From contig NC_077228.1 in the NCBI RefSeq assembly GCF_027887165.1, positions 422,423,207-422,487,206 of the forward strand: a stretch of DNA of 64,000 nucleotides. Direction: 5' to 3'. The stretch is from Monodelphis domestica (Eukaryota; Chordata; Mammalia; Didelphimorphia; Didelphidae). Under the pieces are notes generated by a model. The model was not told the DNA's origin, made no database searches, and was given only the letters and a program-made list of their open reading frames with translations. The translations under genes were made by a program, and so were the position numbers. This document shows positions 1-11,420 of the stretch, one piece after another; the first letter of the stretch is position 1; each line of letters opens with the position of its first letter.

Positions 1-300
1 TTTTTTTGTCATAGTGAGTTCTTATTCCAATAGCTGGATCTTTGGGTTTATTGAACACTATGCTACTGTGCTCATTTCCTTCTATATATTGTGTACTTAA
101 TCAGTTTCACAGAACAACCATTCCATTTCTTAACCTGTACCAAGCTGTTTGATGATTATTACTGTTTTGTAGATCTTGGAGATCTGATCCATAGTAGTAG
201 TCACCCTTCCTTTCCATGTTTTTTTCATTATTTCCCTTGAAATGTTGACCTTTTGATTTTTTGAACAAATATTGTTATTTTTTTCTAATTCTATAAATCA
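1..300 (-). mobile_element. Antisense L1 ORF2 remnant
   Basis: The plus strand reads as the complement of an L1 ORF2 C-terminal segment. It matches, in wording and order, the piece at 46.3 kb and the complement of the 62.6 kb segment (the stretch around the DKPK..FW..NPLF motif). The copy is cut by the window edge and fades into AT-rich DNA after about base 300. It has no open frame and is old. Confidence 0.65.
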
Positions 301-876
301 ACCATAAGTAAACTAACTGAAGTAGTCTTATAATTTTCTTATTTATATATTTCTTATAATTTATATAATTCATATTTATATTTATATATAAAATAATTTA
401 TATATTTCTTATAATATTGGCTCAGCCTACCCATGAACAATTAATATTTCTTCAACTACATTAAAGGCTTTTATTTGTGTAAAAAGTGCTTCATAGCCAT
501 GTTTATCTAGCTTCTCTGTGTCTCTTGGCAGATTAACTTTCATTTTTGATTAAACATCTTTCATTTACAATATCAAACTATATTGATTTTTCTCAGAGTA
601 TCATAAAAGGATTAAGAACTATTTTTTTCTCTAAGCATAACACATAAGTTAGCATACAATATTTTATTCCAAGGCAAAATAATTAAAAGCAAAAAACAAA
701 CCAAACTAAATAAAAAAACTCCAATTGGGAAGACTATACAGTTACAAAAAAAGGATGGCCATTTTGAGTTATTATAAACCAATAGGCCATCAAAGCTTCC
801 AGGATATATTCTAATTTTTGAAGGAAAAAAATCATGGGAGAATAGAATTTAAAACTGTTTGGAACCTTAGAGATCA
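301..876. other. AT-rich stretch, no gene seen
   Basis: This stretch is AT-rich, with a TATTTATAT-type low-complexity run near 340-410. It may include more of the decayed antisense L1 on its left, but I cannot align it by eye. I see no coding frame. Confidence 0.4.
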
Positions 877-1091
877 CTCTAGTCCCATGCTGGTGACACG
901 TGTGTCAACACTGACACATGTAGTCATTTTCAATGACATGTGGCCGCATGCAGCCACATACAGAAAAGTATGGGACTGCATGCCAAGAAGGACTTTTTTT
1001 TCTCAAAGTGACACACCACCTGAGTTATGCTCATTTTTTTAGCGAATTTTGACACACCACGCTCAGAAGGTTGCCCATCACTGCCCTAGTC
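877..1091. mobile_element. Nonautonomous hAT-like DNA transposon
   Basis: The right end (complement) reads CAGTGATGGGCAACCTTCTG, a typical hAT terminal sequence. The interior has the repeated GTGTGTCA/TGACACAC words common in such elements. The element body is 885-1083 (199 bp). It is flanked by 8-bp direct repeats CTCTAGTC (877-884) and CCCTAGTC (1084-1091), 7 of 8 matching, as expected for hAT. The left terminus is degraded (about 9 of 15 against the right). No transposase is encoded. The short ORF at 818-1042 is incidental. Confidence 0.65.
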
Positions 1092-1279
1092 AAAACTTCT
1101 CAGTTCTCAGAGTAAGATGGGACCCAGTGGAAAAAGTCACAAATAGCAGAGCCAGGATTCAAAACCAATTCCTCTGCCTCCAAACCAATAATTTCTAGCA
1201 AGTTCAAGAGAACTTGTTTTCATTTGTAGATCATGTAAATTTCTTCCTCCTTTGTCCAAATCCAGATTCTAGGAGGCAT

Positions 1280-1960
1280 GGGGTAAGTGGGGAAAGCTTT
1301 GGTCTAGGAGTCAGAAGACCCAGGTTCCTTCTGGCTTCACTTCCTACTTCTTATATGACCTTTAAATATTTCAGAGCTGAGGGTTGGGAGTTATAGGGGA
1401 AGCAAGGGACCTAAAGGTGCTTCTGGCACAATTCTTTCACTTTACAGATGAGGCCCAGAGAAATACAATGAATTTCCCAAGGACACATGGGTAATAAGTA
1501 GCAAAATAAATTTCAGACCCAGGTCTTCTGACTACAGACCATTATTCTTCTCTATGGTACCTTCCTGCTCTAACATTCTGTGTCTCATATATCACTAGTA
1601 TAATTCTATGACTTTTACACAAGATTTAAAAAAAAAACTTTAATAACCATTGTTTTAGGTCCTTTCTATTTCTAAACCTATGATCTCAAGGTATGCAAAA
1701 TTTTATAGATGAATAAACTAAGAGGGAAAACAAGGGAAGTGAGGAAATATCTATTAAGTATCTACTATGTACACATACTTTACAAATATTATCTCATTTG
1801 TGTCTGTGGCTTGATTTGAATTCAGAATTCTGGTTTTTCTCTGACTCCAGGCCCAGAGTTCTAACCACTGCACATTCTAATTGCTATATGAGAGATATGC
1901 AGTATGAGAGGTTAAATAACTTGCTTGTGTTATCAAGACAGGATTTGAATTCATATTGAC
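1280..1960. repeat. Worn MIR-like SINE fragments (at least three)
   Basis: Bases 1280-1400 look like a sense MIR core (GGTCTAGGAGTCAGAAGACC with the following TTCAAAT-like words lost). Bases 1410-1570 look like an antisense copy (TTTACAGATGAGGCCCAGAG). Bases 1690-1960 hold further antisense pieces (GATGAATAAACTAAG, GAGAGGTTAAATAACTTGC). All are strongly diverged. The rest of 1092-2645 shows no gene or recognisable element. Confidence 0.5.
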
Positions 1961-2647
1961 TAATTCTAAAAGTGGGGAGATAGCAATATGTTCCCTATGC
2001 TGTAGGGTAGAGGAAAGAATCAGGCCTAGCTAAGATAGGTAGGTAGGTATATGAGAGGGAAAAGCTCCAGTGAAAATGGCCTCTGATTCTTTGATATTTA
2101 GAAGCTGCACCATAGGGAGAGAGAGGTAAAAGATAAAAATTAACAATGTATTGGTGCTGAGATCTGCTGCTCAGTTACTCTCCTGTCTAAACCCTAGGAG
2201 GCATTGTAAAGTTCGAGGGAAGCTTATTTTAAGGATGAACTTGAGGCAGTGGTGTCATCTGAACAAAGGCACCAAGAAGAGACTCTGACATTCTGGTCTT
2301 AATTCTGACCCACAATCAAGAACTGGACAGTGAAGAGGGAATCACAAGAGCATGAGTAGAAAGTTACTCTGTCATCTTAGAATAGAACTGGTAGAATCTT
2401 AAGACTTCTCTCAGCCTTCAGGAAAATGGATTTCAAAAATAGGAATGAACTCATAGCCTGAAACTCTAAAAGGGAAGTTGGCTCAAAATGCATGGGGCTT
2501 TACAAATGTGAAATTTTAATGTCTCAATCTTGAGTGATCCTTCAGAGAAAGAAAAGAGAAGCAGATAATAATATCATAAAACCTCAGTTATAAGGAACTT
2601 CAGAGAAACTTTTCCTGACCCCAAAAGCTGCTTATACCTCCCCTGAA

Positions 2648-2868
2648 AATTGTTGTTCAGTCATATCCAACTCTTCATGACCCTGTCTCATACTGACATG
2701 GTTTTTCCATTTCCTTCTCCAGCTCATTTTACAGATGAGGAACTGAGGCAAACAGAATCAAGTGACTTGTCCAGGGTTGCACAGCTAGTAAGTATCTAAA
2801 GCCAGTTTTGAATTTAAGATGAGTCTTCCTAACTCCAGGCCCACTGTCCAACCTAGCTATCCTTAAAA
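2648..2868 (-). mobile_element. Marsupial tRNA-derived SINE, antisense
   Basis: The antisense copy runs from TTGTTGTTCAGTCATATCC through TTCTCCAGCTCATTTTACAG and GCACAGCTAGTAAG to the complement of the SINE head near CCAACCTAGCT. The same family recurs at 3.9, 30.5, 45.1, 48.2, 49.5, 53.5 and 55.9 kb. It is close to full length and moderately diverged. Confidence 0.75.
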
Positions 2869-3000
2869 TTATCTCACATTTATTTTGTATACATTTATAT
2901 GTGCACATATTGTCTCTCTTGACAATTTAACTCCAGAACTTAGAACAGTACTTGGTGAATAGTAGCTGCTTAATAAATGCTTGTTGATTGGCAGATTGAA
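2869..3000 (+). repeat. L2/MIR3-like 3' fragment
   Basis: The stretch ends in CTGCTTAATAAATGCTTGTTGATTG, the usual 3' tail of L2/L3-mobilised ancient repeats. It follows TTAGAACAGTACTTGGTGAATAG, a diverged form of the same family. No coding content. Confidence 0.5.
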
Positions 3001-3084
3001 AAGATTGATTGTTCTAACCTAATCTGTCTCTAAATAGAAACTTCCACTACAGTTTTGCCCAGATACTTTGTGTTATTGTTTAGT

Positions 3085-3262
3085 GGAACAAGTATTGTAT
3101 TTGGAATTAAAGAACTTGGTTGTAAATCTTGCTTCTGCCATCTTTCTTCAAAAGTTGCTTAACTTTTCTGGGTCTTGGTTTTCTCATGTATAAAATGGGG
3201 AGATTCAAATAAATGGCCACTAAAGCCCTTTCCTGCTCTATATCTATGATCTTGGGACCATA
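3085..3262 (+). repeat. MIR-like SINE, sense
   Basis: The order of words is that of MIR: a head near TTTGGAATTAAAGAACTTGG, a middle TTGCTTAACTTTTCTGGGTC, then TTTTCTCATGTATAAAATGGG and an L2-like tail. About 170 bp, heavily diverged. Confidence 0.55.
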
Positions 3263-3363
3263 GAGTATTTTTCTTGAAGATTTTGAGTGAAAATGGAACA
3301 CATTACCAATGGAAATCCTCCATATTGCTTTTTGAAAACTTTAGTTAAGTTTTTCTAAATTTG

Positions 3364-3885
3364 TCACTGTGTAAAAAATTGGAAAATGAATGAGTGTTCC
3401 TCGATTGGGGAATGGCTAAACAAATTATGGTATATGATAGGGATGGAGGAATGATGTGAGGATTTATGAACTGGAGGATTTCTATATGAACTGGAAGAAC
3501 CTCTAGGAACGGATGTAGAGTGAAATGAGTAGAACCAAGAGAACATTATACACAGAAAGTGAAACATTATGGATCAATATAATGTAATGAACTTTGCTAA
3601 GTCCCAAGGGACTTATGAGAAAGAACACTATCCATACTGAGAAAAAGAACTGTGGGATTAGAAACACAGAAGAAAAACAAATGACTTATTTGTTTATATG
3701 AATATAGATTAGAGATTTCAGATTTAAAAGATTGCTCTATTGCAAAAATGAATAATATGGAAATAGATATAAGTAATAACATTTGTATAACCCAATGGAA
3801 GTGCTTATTGGATCTGGGAGGGGAGAAAATGAAAATAAAATAAGTAAACATGGAAAAATATTTTTAAATTAAAAATTATAAATAA
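3364..3885 (+). mobile_element. 5'-truncated L1, 3' end
   Basis: The copy begins in the last part of ORF2 (AAAAAATTGGAAAATGAATG, then a diverged CAATTGGGGAATGGC) and runs through the 3' UTR to an A-rich tail near 3845-3885. It parallels 63430-63990 in the nearly complete L1 but is more diverged. ORF lines on the minus strand here are shadows. Confidence 0.8.
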
Positions 3886-3934
3886 ATGAATTTACCACTT
3901 TGCACTTTCCAGGCATTGATACTAGTCTGAAGTT

Positions 3935-4197
3935 TCTCATTATTTTTCTTGTTAGTCAGTTGTGTCCTACTCTTCTTGACCCCTTTGGGGGTTTTCTTGG
4001 CAAAGATACTTGAGTGTTATGCTATTTCCTTCTCCAATTCATTTTATAGATGAGGAAACTGAGGCAAACAGGGTTAAGTAACTTACCCAAGGTCATACAA
4101 CTAGTAAGTGTCTGAGGTCAGATTTAAACTCAGGAAGATGAGTCTTCCTGACTCTAGGCCTAGTACTCTATCCACTCTACCAGTTAGCTGTGCCATT
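3935..4197 (-). mobile_element. Marsupial tRNA-derived SINE, antisense
   Basis: A close to full-length antisense copy: CAGTTGTGTCCTACTCTTC, TTTTCTTGGCAAAGATACTTG, ATGAGGAAACTGAGGCAAAC, and a complement of the 5' head near CTCTACCAGTTAGCTGTGCC. Confidence 0.8.
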
Positions 4198-4199
4198 TT

Positions 4200-4320
4200 T
4201 CATTTTAGAGATGAAAAAACCAAGGGCCAAAGAGATTAAATGAATCTTCAAAGTTCACATATGTAACCAGACTACAATTTTAACTCAGTTCCCCCCAACT
4301 TTAGAATTAGTGCTCATTTC
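4200..4320 (-). repeat. MIR-like fragment, antisense
   Basis: TTTTAGAGATGAAAAAACCAAGGG followed by AGATTAAATGAATCTTC matches the antisense MIR centre. Short and diverged. Confidence 0.4.
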
Positions 4321-4379
4321 ACTATATACTACAATACAAAACACATCTTTCCCCTTTATTTAAAATATTATATGCTAGA

Positions 4380-4865
4380 ATTATATAAGGGTTCCAAAAG
4401 TACATATACTGTTTGACTCATTACTGGGACTAAACCCTAAGAATGTTAATAGGAAAATAAAGATATATCTGTACAAAACTATTTCCAAAAGCATCATTTG
4501 TTGTTGTGAAAAAGAAAGCAAAATGAAATAGAAGCAAACAAGGCATCCAATGATTGAGGAATGACAGAATAAATTCTTGAATTAGGATGTAATAGAATAT
4601 TTTTGTGCAATAAAATAATGATTATGAAAAGTTTAAAGAAATGTGGAAGAATTTATATGAAGTAGCATAGGAAAGATAGCAGAAAATATTATTCCTGCTG
4701 ATTATAACCATGTAAAGACAATGATAAATAACATTAACCCATGTTTAAATACACTGGAGAGATTAAAAGAAAGCCAATGTGAGTGCCAGTATTTTAAAAA
4801 ATCAATGTATACATTTTTGATACTGGTGTTAACAACTAATAAATAAAAAATGTATAGACACATAT
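4380..4865 (+). mobile_element. Old L1-family 3' end
   Basis: The order of diverged words (ACTGGGACTAAACCC, AATGATTGAGGAATGACAG, ATGTAATAGAATATTTTTG) is that of an older mammalian L1 3' region in sense orientation. It is more diverged than the neighbours at 3.4 and 5.4 kb. An (AT)n run follows at about 4905-4925. Confidence 0.55.
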
Positions 4866-5371
4866 AATTTTATTTTCTTTTATACATTCCTTTTTCTTAT
4901 TTTCTTTGTTATATATATATATATCCTTCAGAAGTTGATCACAATGAATTTGGTGAGTTTACAGGAAGATGAGCTTTTTGGGGAGACTTTGTATTCCCAT
5001 GGAGAGTATGGACATGCCAATTGGCATTTTATTAAGATTGAAGCTCTCTCTTTAAATCTCCACAGATTAGGGATGATTTAGATGACTCTTATCTCTGTAA
5101 ATTGCAATTAGTACTACAAAAGAAGGTCATTCAGGTCATCTGGGACCTTTTCAGAAAAAAAAACTTTAAAGAGTTAAGCACTAGAGATCTAAGGGTAGGA
5201 AGAGTTTGAGTGTGAGGCAAACTACTCTACCCACAGAGAACAACCCTCTCGAGAGCCCTCACCCCAGTCCAATTATGTCAGTGAATAATTACAGTTGCAT
5301 TCTTTCTGTGTGTCACATCTGAAATTTCTACTTGACAGTGGAAACTAAATTTGCATAATTCTTTTTTCTTT

Positions 5372-5854
5372 AAGAAATATTTTGTTTAAAATGAACTGGA
5401 AAGACCTCCAGGAATTGATGCAGAGTGAAAGGAGCAGAACCAGGAAAGCATTGTATACAGAGATTGATAAAGTGTGGCACAATAGAATGTAATGGACTTC
5501 TCTACTAGCAGCAAGGCAATGAACCAGGACAATTCTGAGGGGCTTATAAATAAGAATGCTATCCATATCCAGAGAAAGAACTATGGAAACAGAAATGCAG
5601 AAGAAAGATATATGATTGATCATGTAGTTTGATAGGGATATGATTGGGGTTTTGATGTTAAAAGATAGCTCTACTGCAAATATAAATAACACGGAAATAG
5701 GTTTTTGAAAAATGAGACTTGTATAACCCAATGGAACTGCTTGTCAGCTTTGGGAGGGGGAGGAAAGAGCACAGGGGTTAGAGGGAATAATGAATCATGT
5801 AACCATAGAAAAATATTCTAAATAAAAAAAATTTTTTTAAAGAAATATTTTGTT
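5372..5854 (+). mobile_element. 5'-truncated L1 with 15-bp target duplication
   Basis: The L1 body (5387-5839) starts in the extreme 3' end of ORF2 and extends through the 3' UTR to an A-rich tail. It lies between perfect direct repeats AAGAAATATTTTGTT at 5372-5386 and 5840-5854. This is a clean target-primed insertion and one of the younger L1 copies in the left part of the window. Confidence 0.9.
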
Positions 5855-5999
5855 AGTTCTTTTATTTATATCACTATTACTTCCCAATGACCTGATCTTA
5901 ACATTCCAGAATTCTTACTTGTAACAAAGAAGTTAAGCATAACAAATCACTTATTATTTCTGATAATCTATATATAACTTTATTTCACATCTACAATCT

Positions 6000-6350
6000 A
6001 TCACCTTTCTTCTAAGGAGAGGGTGTTATGCCTCACCACTAGTCTCCTGAAGAAATTGATCACTACCTTGATGGGTGTTCCAATTTCTTTTTCTGTTGTC
6101 TTCTCTTACATTATGATAGTCTTTGTTTAAATTGTTTTCATAATTCTGTTTGCATCAGTTCATTTGTCTTCCCAATTTTTCTAAATTTTTATATTCATTA
6201 TTTTATGACAATATCTCATTAAATTAATATGCTACAATTTGATCAGGCATTCTCTAATAAATTTGTACCAATTTGCTAATAGTTCTTTGTTATCTCAGAG
6301 AATGATGCTTTAAATATCTTGATATATACCTTTACCTCTGTGTTTTTTCT
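6000..6350 (-). mobile_element. Old antisense L1 3' end
   Basis: The plus strand carries diverged complements of an L1 3' UTR: TTTGCATCAGTTCATTTGTC, TTTATATTCATTATTTTATG, and a decayed form of the words around GCCATTCCCCAATTGATGGG. No frame survives. Confidence 0.5.
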
Positions 6351-7535
6351 TCTTGAATACACGTACAATAGTGCTAGGTCCCCAAAGCATGGTTACATTT
6401 ATCCCCTCAGGGACCAAAAGGTAACTCTGGGGGGAATGGTAGGTGGGGGAGTATCTGTTCTAGTGCTATATAGCTCACAAACTCCCACCAATCTGCTTCC
6501 TGACATGATTATCAGTTGAATAATAATTCATCAACCAGACTTAATTAGCTTTTTAAAAGGGTATTTACCAACATGGAGTATTTGGCATAAAACATTCCTC
6601 TCTGCCCTCCCCCCTAAAAGTCTGTGATAAGCTCTCCCACCTGGGCTTCAAAGGAAAAAGGGCTCTGGAGCTTAGAGGAAAAGGTAACTCAGGAAAAAGG
6701 TAACTGATATACTTGAAAGTCCTTTTGTTGGAGTCCTCAAGATGCAGACCTTAGGTATATTGAAGCTTTTCTGATAGGCTCTCTATGTAACCTTAAATCT
6801 GTCCCTTGGCTCCCAAGGAACACACTACTACCACTAGCCATTTTGGTAACCCTACAAGAGCAATTATGAGAATATAGGAAGCCCAAATTCTCCAGGTTCT
6901 CCCAGGGTTGCAAGAAGATAGAGGAGTAAAACAGGGACACCACATCTGTGGCTGAGGACTGAGTCTCTACCCCAATCAAGAATTTTCTAGGGATTTGACT
7001 AATATAATCTCTTTTCTCTGATTGTTTGAATCTCCCATGATCTAAACTAGCTCATTCACATGAAAAAGATGGATTGCTAGGCTGGTACCCAAAATAAATG
7101 GATTCTAGGACAAAAAACAAAACTAGTTCATTCATTTTACATAGGCCCTACAAGAGCATAATTAAGTCCATCAGACTGTGGCACAGAGTAGAGATGTCTG
7201 ATGGATTCAAGATGGTGCCCAGACCTTAGTCACATATAGTTCTGATCTACTGATTTGGCCAGTCAATGGGGGTGGGGGGTTATTTTTATTTAATTTTTCT
7301 TTTTAAACTTTCACCTAATGCAGCAATTACTTTTAAATGATTAGGTTGAGTAGACCTACTCTTACATTAGCAATGCATTTATTCATGACATCTATCACAG
7401 CCAACAGTAACAGCACACTGGTAACAGGTTCCTTGAAACTATGAGTTTGGAAGGAATGAACTAGCTGTCCTAAATAGATAACTTCTTCAGTGTCAGCTCT
7501 AGATTGAATTAGAGATTTAGAACCAAAAGGGGACA
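6351..7535. other. Unassigned stretch
   Basis: Unlike its surroundings, this stretch is not a recognisable SINE or L1. It is moderately GC-balanced, with several short ORFs on both strands but no codon pattern or known motif. It may be unique intergenic DNA or an LTR family I cannot identify. No splice-flanked exon stands out. Confidence 0.35.
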
Positions 7536-7539
7536 TGAG

Positions 7540-7695
7540 AGGTTCATACTCTTAAATTCACATTTGAGGAAACTGAGGTCTACAGAGATTAAGTGACTTG
7601 TCCAATGTTACATTAAGTGATTAGTGATAGAGTCAGTATACCAACAGGTCCTCTGATTCCAAACTCTACTCTCTTCACTGTGCCACACTCTCTTA
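7540..7695 (-). repeat. MIR-like SINE, antisense
   Basis: TTGAGGAAACTGAGGTCTAC, AGATTAAGTGACTTGTCC, and TTCACTGTGCCACACTC follow the antisense MIR order over about 150 bp. Confidence 0.6.
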
Positions 7696-8049
7696 AAGAG
7701 ATAGAAAAACCTTAAAAAAACAAAAAAGCAAAAAAAAAAACCCAAAACCTAAATATATGTAAAAGATTGCTAGGAATCTTAGCTAAGCATTTATCAAACA
7801 TTTATTAAATATTCACTTTTAAGAAGTCCTGAAGGGACATAAAAAAAATTGTACTAGGGATCTTTATAAGTTGCCATGGACACAAAAATTCTTCCCTGAG
7901 TGTTCAACCCTCTAGTGAGGAATCCTATAAGCCAATACTCAAAGTTTTTAGGACTTGATCAAGCACTCTCCAGAGATAATGCAGTCTTTGAAAATCTGTT
8001 GATCTTTAAAATCATTATAGGGTATAGGAGTAGGACTTCAGCAGAAGTT

Positions 8050-8245
8050 CTAGGATCATAGACAGAGCTGGAAAAGACCTTAAAAGTCATCTAATCCAGC
8101 CTTCTCAGTTCACATTTGAAGAACAGAGGACCAAAATGGTTAACAATTTAATCCACAAACATGAAATTGCTAAGTAGAAGAGCTGGATTTGTACCCAGGA
8201 TTTCAGACTCCAAATCCATCTTTCTTTCTATTACATCAAACTGCT
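8050..8245 (-). repeat. MIR-like SINE, antisense
   Basis: ATCATAGACAGAGCTGGAAAAG, CATCTAATCCAGCCTTCTC and GTACCCAGGATTTCAGACTC give the order of an ancient antisense MIR/L2-tailed SINE. Strongly diverged. Confidence 0.5.
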
Positions 8246-8254
8246 TCTCTAAAA

Positions 8255-8540
8255 GAGAAATAAGATTGAGAGTCAAGCCTAGAGACTGGAGGTCCTGGGT
8301 TCAGATATGACCCCAGACATTTATTTCCTAACAGTGTGACTCAAGGCAAATCATTTAACCTTCATTGTCTAGCCTTTGCTGTTCTTCTGCCTTGGAACCA
8401 ATATAATATTGATTCTAAGATAGAAGGTGATGGTTTAAAAAAAAAGGAAGGAAAGAAGAAAGAAAGAAAGAAATGAAGAAAGAAGGATCCAACGAACAAA
8501 CTAAGAAAGGAAGAAAGAAAAGAGAAATAAGAAGTAAGTC
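8255..8540 (+). mobile_element. Marsupial GGCAGCTAGGTGGC-type SINE plus GA-rich tail
   Basis: A 5'-truncated sense copy: GAGAGTCAAGCCTAGAGACTGG, GGTCCTGGGTTCAGATATG, TTCTGCCTTGGAACCAATA, ATTGATTCTAAGATAGAAGG, then an A-run. The tail has expanded into a GAAA/GAAG-rich tract (about 8440-8535). Confidence 0.75.
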
Positions 8541-9435
8541 CATTCTCTTGAGAAGGCTACATTCAAGAAAGGGTGAAGGGTAAAGAGGAGTAGGAAGTAT
8601 ACAGAAATAATTACAAATCAAAATAAATATAGGTAGCTAAGAGGTGTGGATCTTGGATGTTCTGAGGACAAAAGATTACTTACAACTTGTCAAACACTGA
8701 AAATTTTATAAAGGAGGTTAATTTGAATTACATTTTGAAGGTAGGGAGGATTTAAGCATGGGGAAGTATCAGAGAAGAAGGAGGGCATTTATTCTGTCTG
8801 TGATCATAAGCACAGAATAAAGTCAAGATGTTACTACTCTGCTTGAATTCAGTTCACAAGCCTAGAAACAAAGTAACAGTGTATTCTTGGTATAGAAAAC
8901 AGAAAATGTATATTTTAGTGAGATAGATATATAGGGGTTGGAGTGGTGTCAGTCAATGTTTAACCAAGACAGAAGAATTTGATTTCCTAATAATTGTCAT
9001 GGTTATATCTTGATTTGTCAGTAGCTAGAACAGAAAAGTGGAGGGTTTTTTTTTTTCCATTTTAAAATAGGATAGTTGAATCCAGTGAACAAAATAAGTG
9101 TTAATTATCTGTCTCATCTGGAGTCCTACATAGGCAATAGTTATCCATTTAACACATCCTTGTATATGTATAAACACACACATAGAGACACATATACACA
9201 TATACATACACACATACACCCCACCTATAATCTTATTATTCATGGAAAATACAACTCTTCCAGTGGGATATATTTAATTTTCTGCAATCTCAGCTTTCAA
9301 GATTGCTCTTTAGAGCATTATGTTTTTATTATGTAGACAGAGTTCAGTATCCTAAATGTGCTTTTGAAACATGTTATGGTAAGGTTTTAAATGATGTGGG
9401 TCATCACTGAGATAAAGTCAGGCTCCAGAGAATAC
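8541..9435. other. Unassigned stretch with a CA/TA repeat
   Basis: No gene or clear repeat, apart from a short impure (CACA/TACA) run at about 9170-9222. ORF lines of 70-86 codons here include that repeat on both strands and are not credible genes. Confidence 0.35.
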
Positions 9436-9439
9436 AAGA

Positions 9440-10432
9440 CTTCATTTACCCAGAGGAAAAGAACCTATACAAGCAAAAATATTTATAGCATCTTTTTGTA
9501 CTGACAGACTTGGAAACTGAGAAGAGTGTCCATCAATTGGGGGAATGGATGAACAAATTATATTTTATATAATATAGGGATATAGGGATGCAATAGAATA
9601 CAATTATATTGTAAGAAATGAGGAAGGGCATGGTTTATGGAGAAAAGCAAAAAGCCTTGTATGACTTCATGCAAAATGAAGTGAGCAGAAGTAGGAGAAC
9701 AATTTGCACAATAACAATAATACTCTGAAGACAAATAACTTTGAAAAAGGTAGGAACTGTCATCAAGATTAATAACCAACCACAATTCCAGAGGACTTTT
9801 GATGAAATATGCTACCCATCTCCAGCAACAGAAATATTGTTTGAAGAATTACTCATGTATCTCCACCTCCATAGAAAGCTCTGATAGAGAGAAACAAGCA
9901 AAACATAGTTTTATATGTACAGATATCTTTTTGTGATATGTCGCTGAAGTGGTGCACTTCATAAAGTGAATCCAGACACCCAGAAGTTCAAATTAACGGA
10001 ACCAATATTTATTTATTCCTGGCCAGGGCAAACCTTCATAATGAAAGCTGTATCCGATTGAAGTTACAATGCAGTTTTTATAGGGTATAAGATACAAAGC
10101 AAACAATGTTCATTATGAGACATAACTTTGATGGAGCAAGCAATCTAGAAATTATATTGGTCAGTGGTGTGGGGTACAGGGCATTCCATTATATATCTTA
10201 TCGGGCACTAAGGAGTTATTTTCTCATGAATTCTAACTATTCTGAGCTGATTAACCTTCACAGGAAAGCTCAGTTCTGATTTCTACTTTTCCAGGGAAAA
10301 ACAGATTTTTCTGGTCAACGACTTATTTTACCTCACTTCATTGCCTTCTCTAGTATGGGGAAGAGAGGGAAAGAGGGAGATACCTGGGAACTTCAATGTA
10401 ATAAACAAAATTAAAAAAAATTTTTTTTAAAG
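9440..10432 (+). mobile_element. Old L1 3' end, split by an LTR
   Basis: The left part (9440-9944) has the L1 3' words TCAATTGGGGGAATGGATG, ATGAAGTGAGCAGAAGTAGG and GGAGAACAATTTGCACAATA. The L1 tail resumes after the LTR at 10341 (GGGGAAGAGAGGG, then an A-rich end at 10408-10432). The minus-strand 75-aa ORF here is a shadow. Confidence 0.65.
9945..10340 (-). mobile_element. Solo LTR, antisense, inside an L1
   Basis: The segment is 396 bp and ends in a matched inverted heptamer: TGAAGTG at 9945 and CACTTCA at 10334-10340. Read on the minus strand it has a TATA-like TATAAAAA (plus-strand TTTTTATA near 10075) followed by AATAAATAAATA (plus-strand TATTTATTTATT near 10005), the usual order of LTR promoter and polyadenylation signal. 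It splits the older L1. I see no exact target duplication, so the edges are the inverted termini. Confidence 0.55.
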
Positions 10433-11284
10433 AATTGATGGCTGATATGGTACAGATTGAGGCATATTTTTCTTTAAAAATATGGCTTAATTTGTTTTCC
10501 TTGACAGTACATGAGTTTCATATATATACATATATATATGTTACATACACACACATATATATATATTTACGTACTATGTTTTGTATTTCTTTCTCAGTGA
10601 GGGGGAGTGGGGAAGAGTAAGAGGACAAAGAGAATACAAGTCTGAAAATAAAATAAAATTGAATTAAAAAAACCCTATGTGTTCTATTCAAAGTCAGAAA
10701 TGGATAAGTAAGCTGTTCATCAAAGGTTTGCTTAATATCTAACGGGATAAAAAGTATAGTATAATGATGAAAATTGTTAAAATGTGTCAAAATCTTACAA
10801 TTTCAACACCAAACCACGTGAAACAAGCAATGGCAACAAAACACGCAACTATATTACATTTTTTTTAAAGATTAAAAAAAGATAGCATATCTTGAGACCT
10901 CCAAGACTTAAAGTGTCACAGGTAATTGAGGACTGTCAAGTCAATGGGGAACAAAGAGCCTGGATGGACAATCAAAAACTTCTTTACTGTTTTTTTTGCT
11001 ATTGTAAGAATGGCGAGGTTATTTTACCTGAACCCGCATAGTGTCATACCTAAATCACATAAGAATATAACAAAGGTGCCAACTAGTGTGAATAAGACCT
11101 AATTACCACTAATCAATTATTTCTACACAAAGGTCTGCTGATTTTACATGTGTCTATATACTCTATATTTGATGTGATCATTATATTTCAATATTGTATT
11201 TAAAATAATTGACAATTATTATAGTTGACAATTTATTGTATGTTATTGATCATTGCATTTCAATAATGAATGAAAGAAAGAAAA
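10433..11284. other. Unassigned stretch with AT and CA microsatellites
   Basis: A TA/CACA microsatellite lies at about 10518-10565. Two related 25-base phrases (TGATCATTATATTTCAATA near 11175 and TTGATCATTGCATTTCAATA near 11247) form a loose local duplication. No gene or known repeat family is visible. Confidence 0.35.
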
Positions 11285-11420
11285 AAAGGATGGATGAGTG
11301 AATAGAGGAATGAGTGGAAACCCTTATGTGCAAAGCACAATGCCTAGCCCCAGGGATACAAATAGAAAAGTCTCTGCTCTCTAGGAGCTCAAATTCTAAT
11401 AGTTTATACAAACAATGTGA
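11285..11420 (-). repeat. L3/MIR3-like fragment, antisense
   Basis: The order CACAATGCCTAGCCCCAGGG, ATACAAATAGAAAAGTC, CTCTAGGAGCTCAAATTC is the complement of the ancient repeat whose phrase GTGCCAGGCACTGTGCTAAG recurs at 34.7, 38.0, 39.1 and 53.3 kb. Confidence 0.5.

Noticed and set aside
3597..3851. Minus-strand hydrophobic ORFs at L1 3' ends (also 5345-5731, 63565-63846)
   Set aside because: They recur at each L1 3' UTR as antisense shadows and decay freely.
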